A stretch of 43,774 bases of DNA from an uncultured Verrucomicrobiales bacterium (GCA_937916135.1 CALFTQ010000179.1:1-43774), one strand, 5' to 3'; counted from the stretch's first letter, positions 1 to 8,462 are shown. A program made the numbers and translations. The notes: generated by a model from the letters alone, not told the origin.

Positions 1-106
1 TGCGGGCTCAAATTTCCGCTTACCGCTGGCCCGACAAATTCCAATTTGTCCGTCATCACCAATACGGATAACACATCAATCTTTAATTGCCGGAGCAATT
101 AACACC
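1..106. repeat. Intergenic segment with two small perfect hairpins
   Basis: No gene is visible before the ATPase stop codon. Two perfect inverted repeats stand out: GACAAATT/AATTTGTC at 33-50 with a 2-nt loop, and TTAATTGC/GCAATTAA at 83-102 with loop CGGA. The second lies just downstream of the minus-strand ATPase gene and could stop or protect its transcript, although no T-run follows it on that strand. The pieces resemble the modular hairpins at 36,079-36,140, but that link is an inference. Confidence 0.45.
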
Positions 107-1522
107 TTATGATGCGCCGAGCAGGTAGCAGAGTGCAGGAGCAGGAATGCGAATGAGACGGGAACCGGAATCGGTCAGGGTGATCCCGTAATCGTGGAGG
201 TCTTTGCTGGCAACGAATGCGCCGATGCAGTTTTTATCCGCAGATTGGGCAAGAATGGCATCCTGAGAGGAGATGGGGGAATGGCTGCGATATTTGACCT
301 CGCAAAGCAGGTTGGTTCCAGAGGGAAGAGAGACAACGATATCTATTTCCTTGTTGCTGCTCAGGCGCATGTAGCCCACGTGAGCATGGGAGGAGAATGC
401 ACAGGCAAAGTGCTTATAAACCGTTGTTTCAACCATGATTCCCAGGTCTGCCGGATTCAGCAGAGGATTTTCAATCATCAGGCAGGCGTTGCGGAGAGCG
501 GCATCAGCAATGTAGATTTTAGGTCTTGCAGCAAGTCCACGCTTGCCGATGGTATGGTAGTCGTGGCTGATGTAGAGCAGATTGGCATCCCTCAGATAAT
601 CGATGTAACGCATCAGAGTGGGTTTGGAGACACCATCCAGCTCGCTGCATATGCTTGTGAAACTGATGAGATTGCCGGTGTGGAAACACAGGTATAAGAA
701 AATCTTTTCCAGTTGCAGAGAGTTACGCACATCGAAAAGTGCAGGCACGTCGCGTTTCAGCACTTTATCGACCACGTCTTCCCGGAGCACGCGTTGTGCT
801 TCTGCAGTATCCTGCACCTGCATCAACTCCGGGAAGCCCCCGACCTGTAAGTAGCGATTCCAGTAGGGGGCAAGATTGTTGAATTGCAGTATGAGGTGAT
901 TGAAGTCCTTTGCTTCCATGCCGGCAATTTCGGGCAAACGTGGCAGTTCGCCGTGGCATGCTTCTACGCCCTGCATGTGGCAGTATTCGTTGAAGGTCAT
1001 CGTCGGCATTCGGAATACCCGCCAGCGGCCTACGCCGCTGTCAGACGCACCCTTTTCAATAGCCGGACTTGCAGAACCGGTCGCCACCAGTCGCAAGTCC
1101 TGGTGCATATCGTACAAGGTCTTAACCCAGAGCGACCAGGATTCAGCGTATTGCACCTCATCGAGAAAGAAGAAGTAGGGGCCCTGGTGGGGTACGTATT
1201 CCTCGTAGGCCTGAATGACCCGGTCGATTCCACAAAGCTTGAAAATAGGATTATCAAAAGTGAGGTAGAGAATATTACTGGGCGGCACCCCCCTGGAAAG
1301 CAACTCGACAATTAATTGCTTCATGACGGTTGTCTTACCCACGCGCCTGGCCCCGCTCAGCACGGCAAAGCGGCGCAGCTCCGCACTGCAAATGGTGCGC
1401 AGTGTATCATGGTACGCCCTTCTGTGCATGGTCGGCAACTTCTCGCTGACCTGCCCGTTTTTCCACCAGGGGTTATATTGCTCCAGAAGGCTGTAAATGC
1501 GGGGACTGTCGAAAATTGTCAT
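107..1522 (-). CDS. AAA family ATPase with DUF4143 C-terminal domain
   Basis: Predicted 471-residue cytoplasmic ATPase of the large AAA_14/DUF4143 group, found widely in accessory regions with no settled function. Visible features: Walker A (SGARRVGKTTVMKQL, about residues 56-70), a Walker B-like FFFLDEVQY near 118-126, a sensor-like LVATGSAS near 145-152, and a C-terminal nuclease-fold-like part with EIDIVV and LLCEVKYRS (about 395-415) as in DUF4143 proteins. The start is supported by a strong Shine-Dalgarno AAGGAG (1529-1534) 6 nt upstream of ATG, unusual in this window. It sits head-to-head with a restriction-enzyme fragment, consistent with a variable accessory locus. The specific role is unknown. 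Confidence 0.88.
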   Translation of the reverse strand: MTIFDSPRIYSLLEQYNPWWKNGQVSEKLPTMHRRAYHDTLRTICSAELRRFAVLSGARRVGKTTVMKQLIVELLSRGVPPSNILYLTFDNPIFKLCGIDRVIQAYEEYVPHQGPYFFFLDEVQYAESWSLWVKTLYDMHQDLRLVATGSASPAIEKGASDSGVGRWRVFRMPTMTFNEYCHMQGVEACHGELPRLPEIAGMEAKDFNHLILQFNNLAPYWNRYLQVGGFPELMQVQDTAEAQRVLREDVVDKVLKRDVPALFDVRNSLQLEKIFLYLCFHTGNLISFTSICSELDGVSKPTLMRYIDYLRDANLLYISHDYHTIGKRGLAARPKIYIADAALRNACLMIENPLLNPADLGIMVETTVYKHFACAFSSHAHVGYMRLSSNKEIDIVVSLPSGTNLLCEVKYRSHSPISSQDAILAQSADKNCIGAFVASKDLHDYGITLTDSGSRLIRIPAPALCYLLGAS

Positions 1523-1544
1523 ATCCTACTCCTTACCTGATGAA

Positions 1545-1573
1545 AGTATAACGCGCAGGCAATCAGAGGTCAA
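1545..1573 (-). promoter_or_regulatory. Promoter of the AAA ATPase gene
   Basis: Minus-strand TTGACC (1568-1573), 17-bp spacer, TATACT (1545-1550). The start codon lies 22 nt beyond the -10 box and is preceded by AAGGAG, so this is an ordinary leadered promoter, unlike most others in the window. Confidence 0.65.
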
Positions 1574-1660
1574 GCATATTTGTAAAATACATTTTCCAAT
1601 CTCAGACATTAGTTAAAAATCATATTTTCTTATTCACACTTTTGTTGAAATTCGAATATT
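1574..1660. other. AT-rich intergenic gap between ATPase and hsdR fragment
   Basis: About 85 bp, markedly more AT-rich than the surroundings, with no readable gene and no upstream hsdR sequence in any frame. It is the likely break point where the 5' part of hsdR was lost. Confidence 0.4.
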
Positions 1661-2395
1661 TTGCGACAAGAAGAGCATGAGGAAGAGAGAAAAAAAAATC
1701 TGTTACCATGGAGTCCCCCATATCTTAACGATGACAAAACGGTGAAGAAGACTAATCCTTCATACACCAGCTACCTGGCAGATGCCGGGGTGAACGAGTT
1801 CGAGCATATCCGCGAACGTCTGCGCGACCTGATGAAGTACCTGCCCCACGAGTGCAGACGCTACGATACGAACTTCAGGGACGAGGTTATCTCCACCAGA
1901 ATAGGCGAGCCCCTGCCCGGCGACAACGTGCTGGAAACCTACCGGAGCAAAGCGGAAAGTTTTCTGAAGAAGCACCAGGATACCGGCGTCATCGGCAAAT
2001 TGAAGCGGAACATCCCCCTCTCCGCCGAGGACCTGGAGGAACTGGAGCGCATACTCTGGCAGGAAATCGGCTCGAAGGATGCTTATGAGAAGGAATTTGC
2101 CCAGAAACCGCTGGGAGAATTCGTGCGCGAGATTGTGGGGCTGGATATGGCCGCCGCCAAGGCAGCCTTTGCCCGCTTCCTGGATTCCAACCAGCTGGAC
2201 AGCCGCCAGATTTACTTTGTGAACCAAGTGGTGGAGTATATCGTGCTCAACGGGCTCATGAAGGATTTCAGCGTGCTGCAGCAGCCGCCTTTCAACAACC
2301 AGGGCAGTATCGTGGGTATCTTCACAGACCTGAGCCTCTGGGCCGATATCCGCAAGACCATCGAACAAATCAACGCCAACGCGCTGGTGGCCTGA
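1661..2395 (+). pseudogene. hsdR: C-terminal remnant of type I restriction enzyme subunit R
   Basis: An open frame of 244 codons that matches only the C-terminal (EcoEI_R_C-like) region of HsdR, the translocase/nuclease subunit of type I restriction systems, normally around 800-1,000 residues. Family-like stretches: ERLRDLMKYLPHE (about 52-64), LEELERILWQEIGSKDAYE (about 125-143), PLGEFVREIVGLDMAAAK (about 148-165), DSRQIYFVNQVVEYIV (about 180-195) and the end FTDLSLWADIRKTIEQINA. The PD-(D/E)XK nuclease and both helicase lobes are absent, and no hsdM or hsdS is nearby. The only upstream start is TTG at 1661 with no ribosome site; the first in-frame ATG is at 1832. I read it as a truncated, probably inactive relic. 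Its frame is still open, so the loss may be recent or the domain may be retained. Confidence 0.82.
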
Positions 2396-2417
2396 TGCTG
2401 CATGCCCACGCTTTGCA

Positions 2418-2460
2418 GTAAAAACAAGAACCGCCACCGGATGCATCCGGAGGCAGTTCT
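2418..2460 (-). terminator. Terminator of lepA
   Basis: Inverted repeat at 2427-2460 (AGAACCGCC / GGCAGTTCT, with an internal palindrome CCGGATGCATCCGG). On the minus strand it is followed by TTGTTTTT. It lies just downstream of the lepA stop. Confidence 0.7.
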
Positions 2461-2481
2461 GACAAAGGCTTAAGGTACACC

Positions 2482-4290
2482 TTAATCGCCGCTCTTGAGC
2501 ACGTTGATGAAGGCTTCCTGCGGAATGCTCACCTTGCCGATGGCCTTCATGCGTTTCTTACCTTCCTTCTGCTTCTCGAGCAACTTGCGCTTTCGTGTCA
2601 CGTCGCCGCCGTAGCACTTGGCGGTCACGTTCTTGCGCATGGGGGAAATGCTTTCGCGGGCGATAATCTTGCCGCCAATGCAGGCCTGAATGGCCACAGT
2701 GAAGAGCTGGCGTGGTATCACGTCCTTGAGCTTGGTGGCCAGCTCGCGGCCCACGGCTTCGGCGCGGTCGCGGTGCACAATCATGGAGAAGGCGTCCACC
2801 GGCTCTCCGGCAATCATCATATCCATCTTCACGAGCTTGGCAGCCTGGTAGCCGTCGTACTCATAATCCATGGAGCCGTAGCCGCGGGTGGCGCTCTTGA
2901 GCTTATCGTTGAAGTCCACCAGGATTTCCGCCATGGGGATGCGGCAGGTGAGCATCACGCGGGTATCATCGATGGTTTCGGTGTGAATCACCTCACCGCG
3001 CTTCTCCATCACGATGCTCATGATGGCGCCGATGTACTCGCTGGGAATCATGATGAACACCTTGACGATGGGCTCGCGGATTTCATCAATCTCCTGCGGT
3101 TCGGGAAGGATGCTGGGGTTATCCACGTTGATTTCCTCGCCATCGGTCTTGCGCACTTCGTAAATCACCGAGGGGTAGGTGGAAATCACGTCCATGTTGA
3201 ACTCGCGGCGCAGGCGCTCCTGGATAATCTCCATGTGCAGCAGGCCGAGGAAACCGCAGCGGAAACCGAAGCCCAGGGCCACGGAGCTTTCGCCCATGTA
3301 GGTGAAGGCGGCATCATTAATCTGCAGCTTGGCCATAGCGGCCTTCAGCGCCTCGTAGTCTGCCGAATCCACCGGGTAGATACCGGAGAACACCATGGGG
3401 CGAATCTCCTTGAAACCTGGAAGCGGCTCGCTGCACGGGTCGGCCAGGTTGGTGTAGGTATCGCCGATCTTCACATCGGCGGCGCTCTTCATGTTGGCGA
3501 TGATGTAGCCCACGTCGCCGGTGTGCAGCTCATCCACAGCCTGCATCTTGGGGGTGAAGATTCCCACTTCCTTCACTTCGTAGGTTTCATCCGTGGCGAA
3601 AAGCTTCACCTTCATGCCGCGGGAGACGCTGCCGCTCACCAGGCGCACATAGGACACCACGCCGCGGTAGGCATCGTACACGGAGTCGAACACGAGGGCA
3701 CGCAGGTGGTTATCATCCTCCAGCACCTTGGGGGCAGGCACGCGGGTCACAATGGCCTCCAGCACGTCTTCGATACCGATACCGGCCTTGGCGGAGCAGA
3801 GAATGGCCTCCTCCTTGGGGATGCACACGATTTCCTCCAGCTGGCGGTACACCTTGGGCAGATTGGTGCTGGGCAGGTCAATCTTGTTGATGACGGGAAC
3901 GATTTCCAGATTCTGCTCCACGGCCAGGTGCATATTGGCCAGGGTCTGGGCTTCCACACCCTGGGCGGCATCCACGATGAGAACAGCGCCATCGCAGGCG
4001 GCGAGGGAGCGGCTCACCTCGTAGGAGAAGTCCACGTGGCCGGGGGTGTCCAGCAGGTTAAGCTCGTAGGTGTTGCCATCCTTGGCCTTGTAGCGCATGG
4101 TCACGGGGTGGGACTTGATGGTAATCCCCTTCTCGCGCTCCAGGTCCATGGCGTCGAGCAACTGGTCCTGCTTGTCACGCTCGCCGATGGTGTTGGTAAA
4201 TTCCAGGAGACGGTCAGACAGCGTGGTCTTGCCGTGGTCAATATGGGCAATGATGGAGAAATTGCGTTTGAATCTGATGTCCGTTGCCAT
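2482..4290 (-). CDS. lepA: Elongation factor 4 (LepA), ribosome-associated GTPase
   Basis: A 602-residue translational GTPase of the usual LepA length. It binds the ribosome and is linked to back-translocation and 30S assembly. G1 AHIDHGKTTLSDRLLE near the N-terminus, the G2 region REKGITIKS, G3 DTPGHVDFSYEV, G4 NKIDLP and G5-like SAKAGIGIEDVL are all present. Domains II-V follow, with the family-specific C-terminal end (CYGGDVTRKRKLLEKQKEGKKRMK, here split as CYGGDVTRKRKLLEKQ then KEGKKRMK) rich in basic residues. The ATG at 4290 follows a -10 box by only 9 nt and has no Shine-Dalgarno, so the mRNA is probably leaderless or nearly so. It is monocistronic, with its own terminator downstream. 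Confidence 0.98.
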   Translation of the reverse strand: MATDIRFKRNFSIIAHIDHGKTTLSDRLLEFTNTIGERDKQDQLLDAMDLEREKGITIKSHPVTMRYKAKDGNTYELNLLDTPGHVDFSYEVSRSLAACDGAVLIVDAAQGVEAQTLANMHLAVEQNLEIVPVINKIDLPSTNLPKVYRQLEEIVCIPKEEAILCSAKAGIGIEDVLEAIVTRVPAPKVLEDDNHLRALVFDSVYDAYRGVVSYVRLVSGSVSRGMKVKLFATDETYEVKEVGIFTPKMQAVDELHTGDVGYIIANMKSAADVKIGDTYTNLADPCSEPLPGFKEIRPMVFSGIYPVDSADYEALKAAMAKLQINDAAFTYMGESSVALGFGFRCGFLGLLHMEIIQERLRREFNMDVISTYPSVIYEVRKTDGEEINVDNPSILPEPQEIDEIREPIVKVFIMIPSEYIGAIMSIVMEKRGEVIHTETIDDTRVMLTCRIPMAEILVDFNDKLKSATRGYGSMDYEYDGYQAAKLVKMDMMIAGEPVDAFSMIVHRDRAEAVGRELATKLKDVIPRQLFTVAIQACIGGKIIARESISPMRKNVTAKCYGGDVTRKRKLLEKQKEGKKRMKAIGKVSIPQEAFINVLKSGD

Positions 4291-4299
4291 GCGCGCGCA

Positions 4300-4328
4300 A
4301 GGATACGCGACAAGCGGCCATAAGTCAA
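4300..4328 (-). promoter_or_regulatory. Start-proximal promoter of lepA
   Basis: Minus-strand TTGACT (4323-4328), 17-bp spacer, TATCCT (4300-4305). Nine nt separate the -10 box from the ATG, predicting a leader of only about 2-3 nt. Confidence 0.65.
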
Positions 4329-4338
4329 GCGAATTCGC

Positions 4339-4818
4339 TTATTCCCAGAGGTAAGACTGCAAAGAGTCCACCAGCTTGCCATCGCAGTAGAGGTTGACCT
4401 TCCAGGTCATCACATCGCCACGCTTGGCACGCTCCGGCCCGGAGAAGTGGAACGTATCCTTGCGGGAACCGGCAGATTCGCGTGGTTCATTGTACTCGAC
4501 AGAACGAGTCAGCACATCTGCCCCGGTGAGCGCCTGGGTGTAGAGCATCTCGATTTTCACCGGTTTGGCGGGCTCGGCATCGTACCAGCGCAGGAAGTAG
4601 TAATCACCGATGCGGAGCTCCCGCTCTTTCTCCGAATTGGCACCATACATAGCGTACTGGGCATTAGCTCGCAACGGAGCCTCCTGCCAGCGGTCACTAG
4701 GCAGCTCCGTTGTCTTCAGCGGCAAATCTGCCATGCCGGTGATACAGGTGGTCTGATACTGGGAACATGATGCCAGCAGAGTAACAAAAAGTGCGGAGAG
4801 AGTGAGGCAGATTCTCAT
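4339..4818 (-). CDS. Small predicted lipoprotein of unknown function
   Basis: 159 residues. The N-terminus is a short signal peptide ending in a lipobox (LLASC, Cys at about residue 17), so the protein should be lipid-anchored on the periplasmic side of a membrane. The rest is soluble and mildly polar, with no repeats, no further membrane segment and no motif I recognise. A compact beta-rich fold is possible from the alternating hydrophobic pattern (VKIEMLYTQALTGADVLTR), but that is a guess. It is transcribed from its own start-proximal promoter, diverges from the HAD gene, and reads toward lepA. Confidence 0.75.
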   Translation of the reverse strand: MRICLTLSALFVTLLASCSQYQTTCITGMADLPLKTTELPSDRWQEAPLRANAQYAMYGANSEKERELRIGDYYFLRWYDAEPAKPVKIEMLYTQALTGADVLTRSVEYNEPRESAGSRKDTFHFSGPERAKRGDVMTWKVNLYCDGKLVDSLQSYLWE

Positions 4819-4825
4819 GCACTCT

Positions 4826-4854
4826 ATTCAATACCATCCGGCCCCATTTGTCAA
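4826..4854 (-). promoter_or_regulatory. Start-proximal promoter of the lipoprotein gene
   Basis: Minus-strand TTGACA (4849-4854), 17-bp spacer, TTGAAT (4826-4831) matching TATAAT at four of six bases; the ATG follows after 7 nt. Confidence 0.5.
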
Positions 4855-4888
4855 TTCATTTTCTTACTGTTCGGAGTCGAGTTTTTTC

Positions 4889-4917
4889 TTGAAGAATCGC
4901 CACAGAAAGGCTATAAG
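4889..4917 (+). promoter_or_regulatory. Start-proximal promoter of the HAD gene
   Basis: TTGAAG (4889-4894), 17-bp spacer, TATAAG (4912-4917); ATG at 4925 after 7 nt. No Shine-Dalgarno is present, predicting a leaderless transcript. Confidence 0.62.
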
Positions 4918-4924
4918 ATAGGAT

Positions 4925-5800
4925 ATGGCCGTTCCGCAGAATACAATTGCTCTTATTTTTGACTTTGACCAGACGCTGAGCCCCCACAACATGCAGGAGG
5001 ACACACTGTTCCCGGAATACGGCATCGATGCCGAACAATTCTGGCGCAAATGCAACGAACGCAGCCGGAACGAAGGCTGGGACGGCGAATTAAGCTATCT
5101 GAAAGAAATGCTGGACGCGCTCAGGCTGGATGGCGTGAGCAACGAACACCTGAGGGAACTGGGCAAAAAACTGACCTATTACCGAGGCATCCCGGAGTTC
5201 TTCCAGAAATTTGAAGAACGCGCCCTCAGCAGAGAACACCGCTTCGCCGGGGTGAGAGTCGAATTCTACATCATTTCCAGTGGAATCAAGAGCATTCTGG
5301 ACGGCGCAATCATCCGCCCTTACATGCGGGAGGTCTTCGGCTGCGAGTTCGGTGAGGAAGACGGGTGCATCAGCTTCCCGAAACGAGTCATCTCCCACAC
5401 CAGCAAGACTCAGTATCTGTTCCGCATCAATAAGGGTATGCTCAACTACATAGAAGATGTGAACGACCACATGGACGGGGATTTGCGCCCCATTCCCTTT
5501 GAGCACATGATATACATAGGCGACGGGCCCACGGACGTGCCCTGCTTCACCGTGATGCGCCAGCAGGGCGGCCTGAGTGTAGCCGTATACAACCCGGACG
5601 ATGAGTCGCGCCAGAGCTTCCGCAAGTGCTACGCGCTCAAATCAACCCAGCACCGGGTGGATTTCTTTGCCCCTGCCGATTTCCGCCACGGCAGCCACCT
5701 CTGCAACATTCTGGAGGAAACCGTGCGCACCATGGCAGATTCCATTGTGCACGCCCAGAGAGTTTACCCCACCGCGCAACACCGCGCTCCCAGGCATTAA
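4925..5800 (+). CDS. HAD superfamily hydrolase (phosphatase-like)
   Basis: 291 residues, cytoplasmic. HAD motif I is IFDFDQTLSP (about residues 11-20), with both aspartates; motif II is probably YIISSG (about 115-120) and motif IV is YIGDGPTDVPCF (about 197-208). The arrangement suits a phosphoserine-phosphatase-like HAD enzyme with a helical cap; the substrate cannot be told from sequence. A histidine- and arginine-rich tail ends the protein. The gene stands alone between a start-proximal promoter and a bidirectional terminator shared with the flotillin gene. Confidence 0.85.
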   Translation: MAVPQNTIALIFDFDQTLSPHNMQEDTLFPEYGIDAEQFWRKCNERSRNEGWDGELSYLKEMLDALRLDGVSNEHLRELGKKLTYYRGIPEFFQKFEERALSREHRFAGVRVEFYIISSGIKSILDGAIIRPYMREVFGCEFGEEDGCISFPKRVISHTSKTQYLFRINKGMLNYIEDVNDHMDGDLRPIPFEHMIYIGDGPTDVPCFTVMRQQGGLSVAVYNPDDESRQSFRKCYALKSTQHRVDFFAPADFRHGSHLCNILEETVRTMADSIVHAQRVYPTAQHRAPRH

Positions 5801-5842
5801 AAAAGCCCCTGAGCAAAAGTCGCTCAGGGGCTTTTTTAATGG
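5799..5842. terminator. Bidirectional terminator between HAD and flotillin genes
   Basis: The stem AAAAAAGCCCCTGAGC / GCTCAGGGGCTTTTTT encloses a short loop (AAAAGTC). A-run and T-run flanks give a U-tract to transcripts from either side, fitting the two convergent genes. Confidence 0.9.
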
Positions 5843-5849
5843 TGTAAAC

Positions 5850-7349
5850 TTACGCTTTCGGCTCCGGAGCCGGAGCAGCAGGCTCAGACTTACCCAGATA
5901 ATCGGGCAGCTGCACGCCTACGCTCTGGGCCAGTTCATGCAGCGGCAGGGTTCCGGTCACCAGGTTCTGCACAAAGCCGCCCACGGAGCCGCTCTTGCTA
6001 TCGCCACCGCCCATAACGACCACCTTATCGAAGGAGAGGTTGCGGATAGCGCTGGCCTGAGTCTCCACGATGGTGGGCAGCTGCTCGGTCACCAACAGGC
6101 CGGAGGCAGCGCGGGCATCGCCTGCGGCGGCCACAATCTCGCGGAAACCGGTAGCCTTAGCCTCCAGAGCGGCCTGAATAGCGGCAGCATTACCGCGGCC
6201 CACGAGCTCCAGGCCTTCACCCTCAGCCTTCTTCTTGAGGAGCAGAGCATCGGCCTCACCCTTGGCCAGCTTGGTGGCAGCCAGACCTTCGGCTTCTTTC
6301 TCAATCACAAGCGCATCGGCCTTACCCTGCTGCTCCTTCACCATGACGGAAGCCACGGCTTCTGCGGCAATCTCCTGCTTGCGCTTCTGGATTTCAGCCT
6401 TCACGATTTCATTGGCCGTCTGGGTGGCACGCTCGAGCTCGGCGCGCTTCATTTCGGCCTCGCGGTTGGCAATATAGCCGGCGGCCTCTGCCTGGGCGGC
6501 CTGCTCCTTCTCGGCCACCAGGGCGAGGCGGGCGGCCTCTGCCTGGCGCACTTTAAGGCGGGCATTGGAATCAGCCACCTTCATGGCAGCTTCATTCTTA
6601 CCTTCCACAGCGGCAGCATTAGCCATGGCCACCTGCACCGTCTGCTCACGCTCGGCCTCGGCCTTGCCGATTTCACCACGCCGGGTTTCCTCTGCCACCT
6701 TGATCATGGCATCGTTGATAGCACGGGCAGCGGCCTCCTGGCCGAGTGCGGCAATGTAACCGGAGGCATCGCGGATATCCGTGATATTCGCGTTGATAAG
6801 GTACAAGCCTACCTTATGCAGCTCTACATCCACACCACCGGTAATGCCTTTGATGAGCTTCTCGCGGTCGGCATTGATTTCCTCAATGGTAAGAGAGGCG
6901 ATGACCACACGCATCTGGCCCATGATGATTTCGGAGGCGAGGTCACGGATATCCTGGCGGGTGCGCCCCAGCAGGCGGCTGGCGGCGTTCTGCATAATCT
7001 CCGGCTGGGTGCTGATACCCACAATGAAGGAGGACGGCACATCCACGCGGATATTCTGGCTGGAGAGCGCCCCCTTCAACGGCACATCAATATTGATGGG
7101 GTTGAGGTCCAGGAAAGCGTAACTCTGGACAACAGGCATAATGAAGGTGGCGCCGCCGTGTATGCACTTGGCAGAGCGCCCGGCCCCTACATTACCATAG
7201 ACAATGAGTATCTTATCTGACGGACACATCTTGTAGCGGCTGAAGAGCCACACCACAGTGCCTAACACGAATGCCACCAGAATGACGATGGCGACGATAT
7301 TGCTAGCCCCTACAGAGGATGCTGCAAGATGAATGCTGGTTTCGGTCAT
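5850..7349 (-). CDS. Flotillin-like SPFH domain membrane protein
   Basis: 499 residues. One N-terminal membrane segment (about 18-38, NIVAIVILVAFVLGTVVWLF) is followed by an SPFH/band-7 domain (about 45-220) and a long Ala/Glu/Lys-rich coiled coil (about 200-400) with the EAE(G/R)-type repeats typical of flotillins. A Pro/Ala-rich tail ends it. Flotillins oligomerise at the inner membrane and organise microdomains. The NfeD-like gene just upstream, 23 nt away in the same direction, is the classic partner (compare YqiK/YuaG with NfeD-type proteins), so the two probably form one operon and complex. Confidence 0.93.
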   Translation of the reverse strand: MTETSIHLAASSVGASNIVAIVILVAFVLGTVVWLFSRYKMCPSDKILIVYGNVGAGRSAKCIHGGATFIMPVVQSYAFLDLNPINIDVPLKGALSSQNIRVDVPSSFIVGISTQPEIMQNAASRLLGRTRQDIRDLASEIIMGQMRVVIASLTIEEINADREKLIKGITGGVDVELHKVGLYLINANITDIRDASGYIAALGQEAAARAINDAMIKVAEETRRGEIGKAEAEREQTVQVAMANAAAVEGKNEAAMKVADSNARLKVRQAEAARLALVAEKEQAAQAEAAGYIANREAEMKRAELERATQTANEIVKAEIQKRKQEIAAEAVASVMVKEQQGKADALVIEKEAEGLAATKLAKGEADALLLKKKAEGEGLELVGRGNAAAIQAALEAKATGFREIVAAAGDARAASGLLVTEQLPTIVETQASAIRNLSFDKVVVMGGGDSKSGSVGGFVQNLVTGTLPLHELAQSVGVQLPDYLGKSEPAAPAPEPKA

Positions 7350-7372
7350 ATAATATTATGGGTTGTTGATTA

Positions 7373-7927
7373 CTAGGAAATCGGCTTTACAGTCACCTGC
7401 CCCGAGACAGATTCGACAACGGCTACACGCGTACCGGCCGCAAGGGGGTCACTGCCCCGCTGCACGGCGGCAATGGTAATAAGCTGATTGGGATGCGCCA
7501 CCTGCACCTGGCCGCCACTCTCACCGCCCGGCGGAATAGTCACATACACGGTGCCGGTAAGACCAACCAGGCTCTCCGGAGTAATGTTACCGTCCGACCG
7601 CAGGCCATAAATCATGCGGATGAGCATGGCCACCAGAATGAACATGAGCAGCCCCACGCCAAGCCCGACACCGCAGGACCAGGCAACGTTGCCCATAATC
7701 TGCTGGCAAATGTAGGCACCCCAGCCGAAGCCCAGGAAAAAGCCCACCACGGCCCGGAAGGAGAACATACCGGTATCGGTACCATCGCCCCCGGCGGCAT
7801 CCGCATCTCCGCCGTCAAAATCAGTAAAGAATGATATAATGAACATGAGTGCAGCCAGCAGAGTGGCCGCCCAGGCTATGGTGCAGAATATTGCACGTGC
7901 TGAATCAAATCCGGGCATCAGTTCCAT
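7373..7927 (-). CDS. NfeD-like membrane protein, partner of flotillin
   Basis: 184 residues with three predicted membrane segments: AIFCTIAWAATLLAALMFII (about 13-32), a second around 60-80 and GLGVGLLMFILVAMLIRMIY (about 88-107). The C-terminal soluble part (about 118-184) looks like the OB-fold NfeD domain (SLVGLTGTVYVTIPPGG, GTRVAVVE). It has the short form without the N-terminal serine-protease region. First gene of the two-gene operon with the flotillin, which it is thought to assist in membrane-domain assembly. The start follows a -10 box by 9 nt. Confidence 0.85.
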   Translation of the reverse strand: MELMPGFDSARAIFCTIAWAATLLAALMFIISFFTDFDGGDADAAGGDGTDTGMFSFRAVVGFFLGFGWGAYICQQIMGNVAWSCGVGLGVGLLMFILVAMLIRMIYGLRSDGNITPESLVGLTGTVYVTIPPGGESGGQVQVAHPNQLITIAAVQRGSDPLAAGTRVAVVESVSGQVTVKPIS

Positions 7928-7936
7928 AATGCCACC

Positions 7937-7964
7937 AGCTTACCACAGTTAAACGCCGTATCAA
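7937..7964 (-). promoter_or_regulatory. Start-proximal promoter of the NfeD-flotillin operon
   Basis: Minus-strand TTGATA (7959-7964), 16-bp spacer, TAAGCT (7937-7942); ATG after 9 nt. Confidence 0.5.
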
Positions 7965-8017
7965 GCAGAAAGTGAGCCACAGGCACACATGTTAGATTAT
8001 TTTTTCTTCTTTTAGGC

Positions 8018-8045
8018 TTGCAAATGCATTAATTAGTGCTATTAT
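8018..8045 (+). promoter_or_regulatory. Promoter of rpsO
   Basis: TTGCAA (8018-8023), 16-bp spacer, TATTAT (8040-8045). It leaves a leader of about 58 nt before the rpsO ATG, long enough for the S15 autoregulation known in other bacteria; no specific pseudoknot was established here. Confidence 0.65.
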
Positions 8046-8110
8046 CAGCTCACCTTGTAGGTCGATTTGCCGCAGCCACGAAAAATCAACCAAAAACACA
8101 AGATACGAAA

Positions 8111-8362
8111 ATGAGCGAAATCAACGTCAACGACTTCAAGACGAACGAGAAGGACACCGGCTCCACCGGATTCCAGGTTGCAGTGCTTACCAAGCGCATT
8201 GCCCACCTTACGCAGCACCTCATCGCCAACAAGCACGACCACGCTTCCCGCCGCGGTCTGCTCATGATGGTGGCCCGCCGCCGTAAGCTTCTGGACTATG
8301 CCAAGCGCACGAACCCGGATCTGTACAAGGATCTGCTGGTGCGTCTTGCCCTCCGCCACTAA
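8111..8362 (+). CDS. rpsO: 30S ribosomal protein S15
   Basis: 83 residues, slightly shorter than the usual 88-89. S15 binds 16S rRNA early in 30S assembly. The family core is clear: TGSTGFQVAVLTKRIAHLTQHL, i.e. TGSTGFQVAVLTKRI then AHLTQHL, followed by KHDHASRRGLLMMVARRRKLLDYAK and the C-terminal DLYKDLLVRLALRH. I chose the ATG at 8111 (MSEINVNDFK), because the upstream GTG extension at 8036 lies inside the promoter. A small hairpin overlaps the stop codon, and a strong terminator follows 50 nt later. Confidence 0.97.
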   Translation: MSEINVNDFKTNEKDTGSTGFQVAVLTKRIAHLTQHLIANKHDHASRRGLLMMVARRRKLLDYAKRTNPDLYKDLLVRLALRH

Positions 8363-8376
8363 TCAACGCAGTGGCG
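8354..8376 (+). other. Hairpin overlapping the rpsO stop codon
   Basis: CGCCACT (8354-8360) pairs with AGTGGCG (8370-8376); the TAA stop starts at the last stem base and runs into the 9-nt loop. Part of a recurring stop-in-hairpin pattern in this window. Confidence 0.5.
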
Positions 8377-8414
8377 CAGGACTTCCTCGAGAAGCCGCAC
8401 ACGCTAATAACAGA

Positions 8415-8450
8415 AACGCCGCAGAGAGGTCGATCTCTGCGGCGTTCTCG
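8415..8450. terminator. Terminator after rpsO
   Basis: Perfect 13-bp stem AACGCCGCAGAGA / TCTCTGCGGCGTT with a 6-nt loop. The following tract is only weakly T-rich (CTCGTT). It lies between convergent rpsO and the polymerase-like gene and may serve both. Confidence 0.75.
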
Positions 8451-8462
8451 TTACTGCCGGAA

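Noticed and set aside
2773..4323. Long plus-strand open frame (516 codons) opposite lepA
   Set aside because: Antisense shadow of a GC-rich gene: His/Gly/Ala-rich low-quality protein, no promoter or family similarity, while lepA is unmistakable on the other strand.
5601..7220. 539-codon plus-strand frame opposite the flotillin gene
   Set aside because: Composition (Leu/Gly/His rich) follows from the Ala/Glu-rich coiled coil on the other strand; it also runs through the bidirectional terminator.
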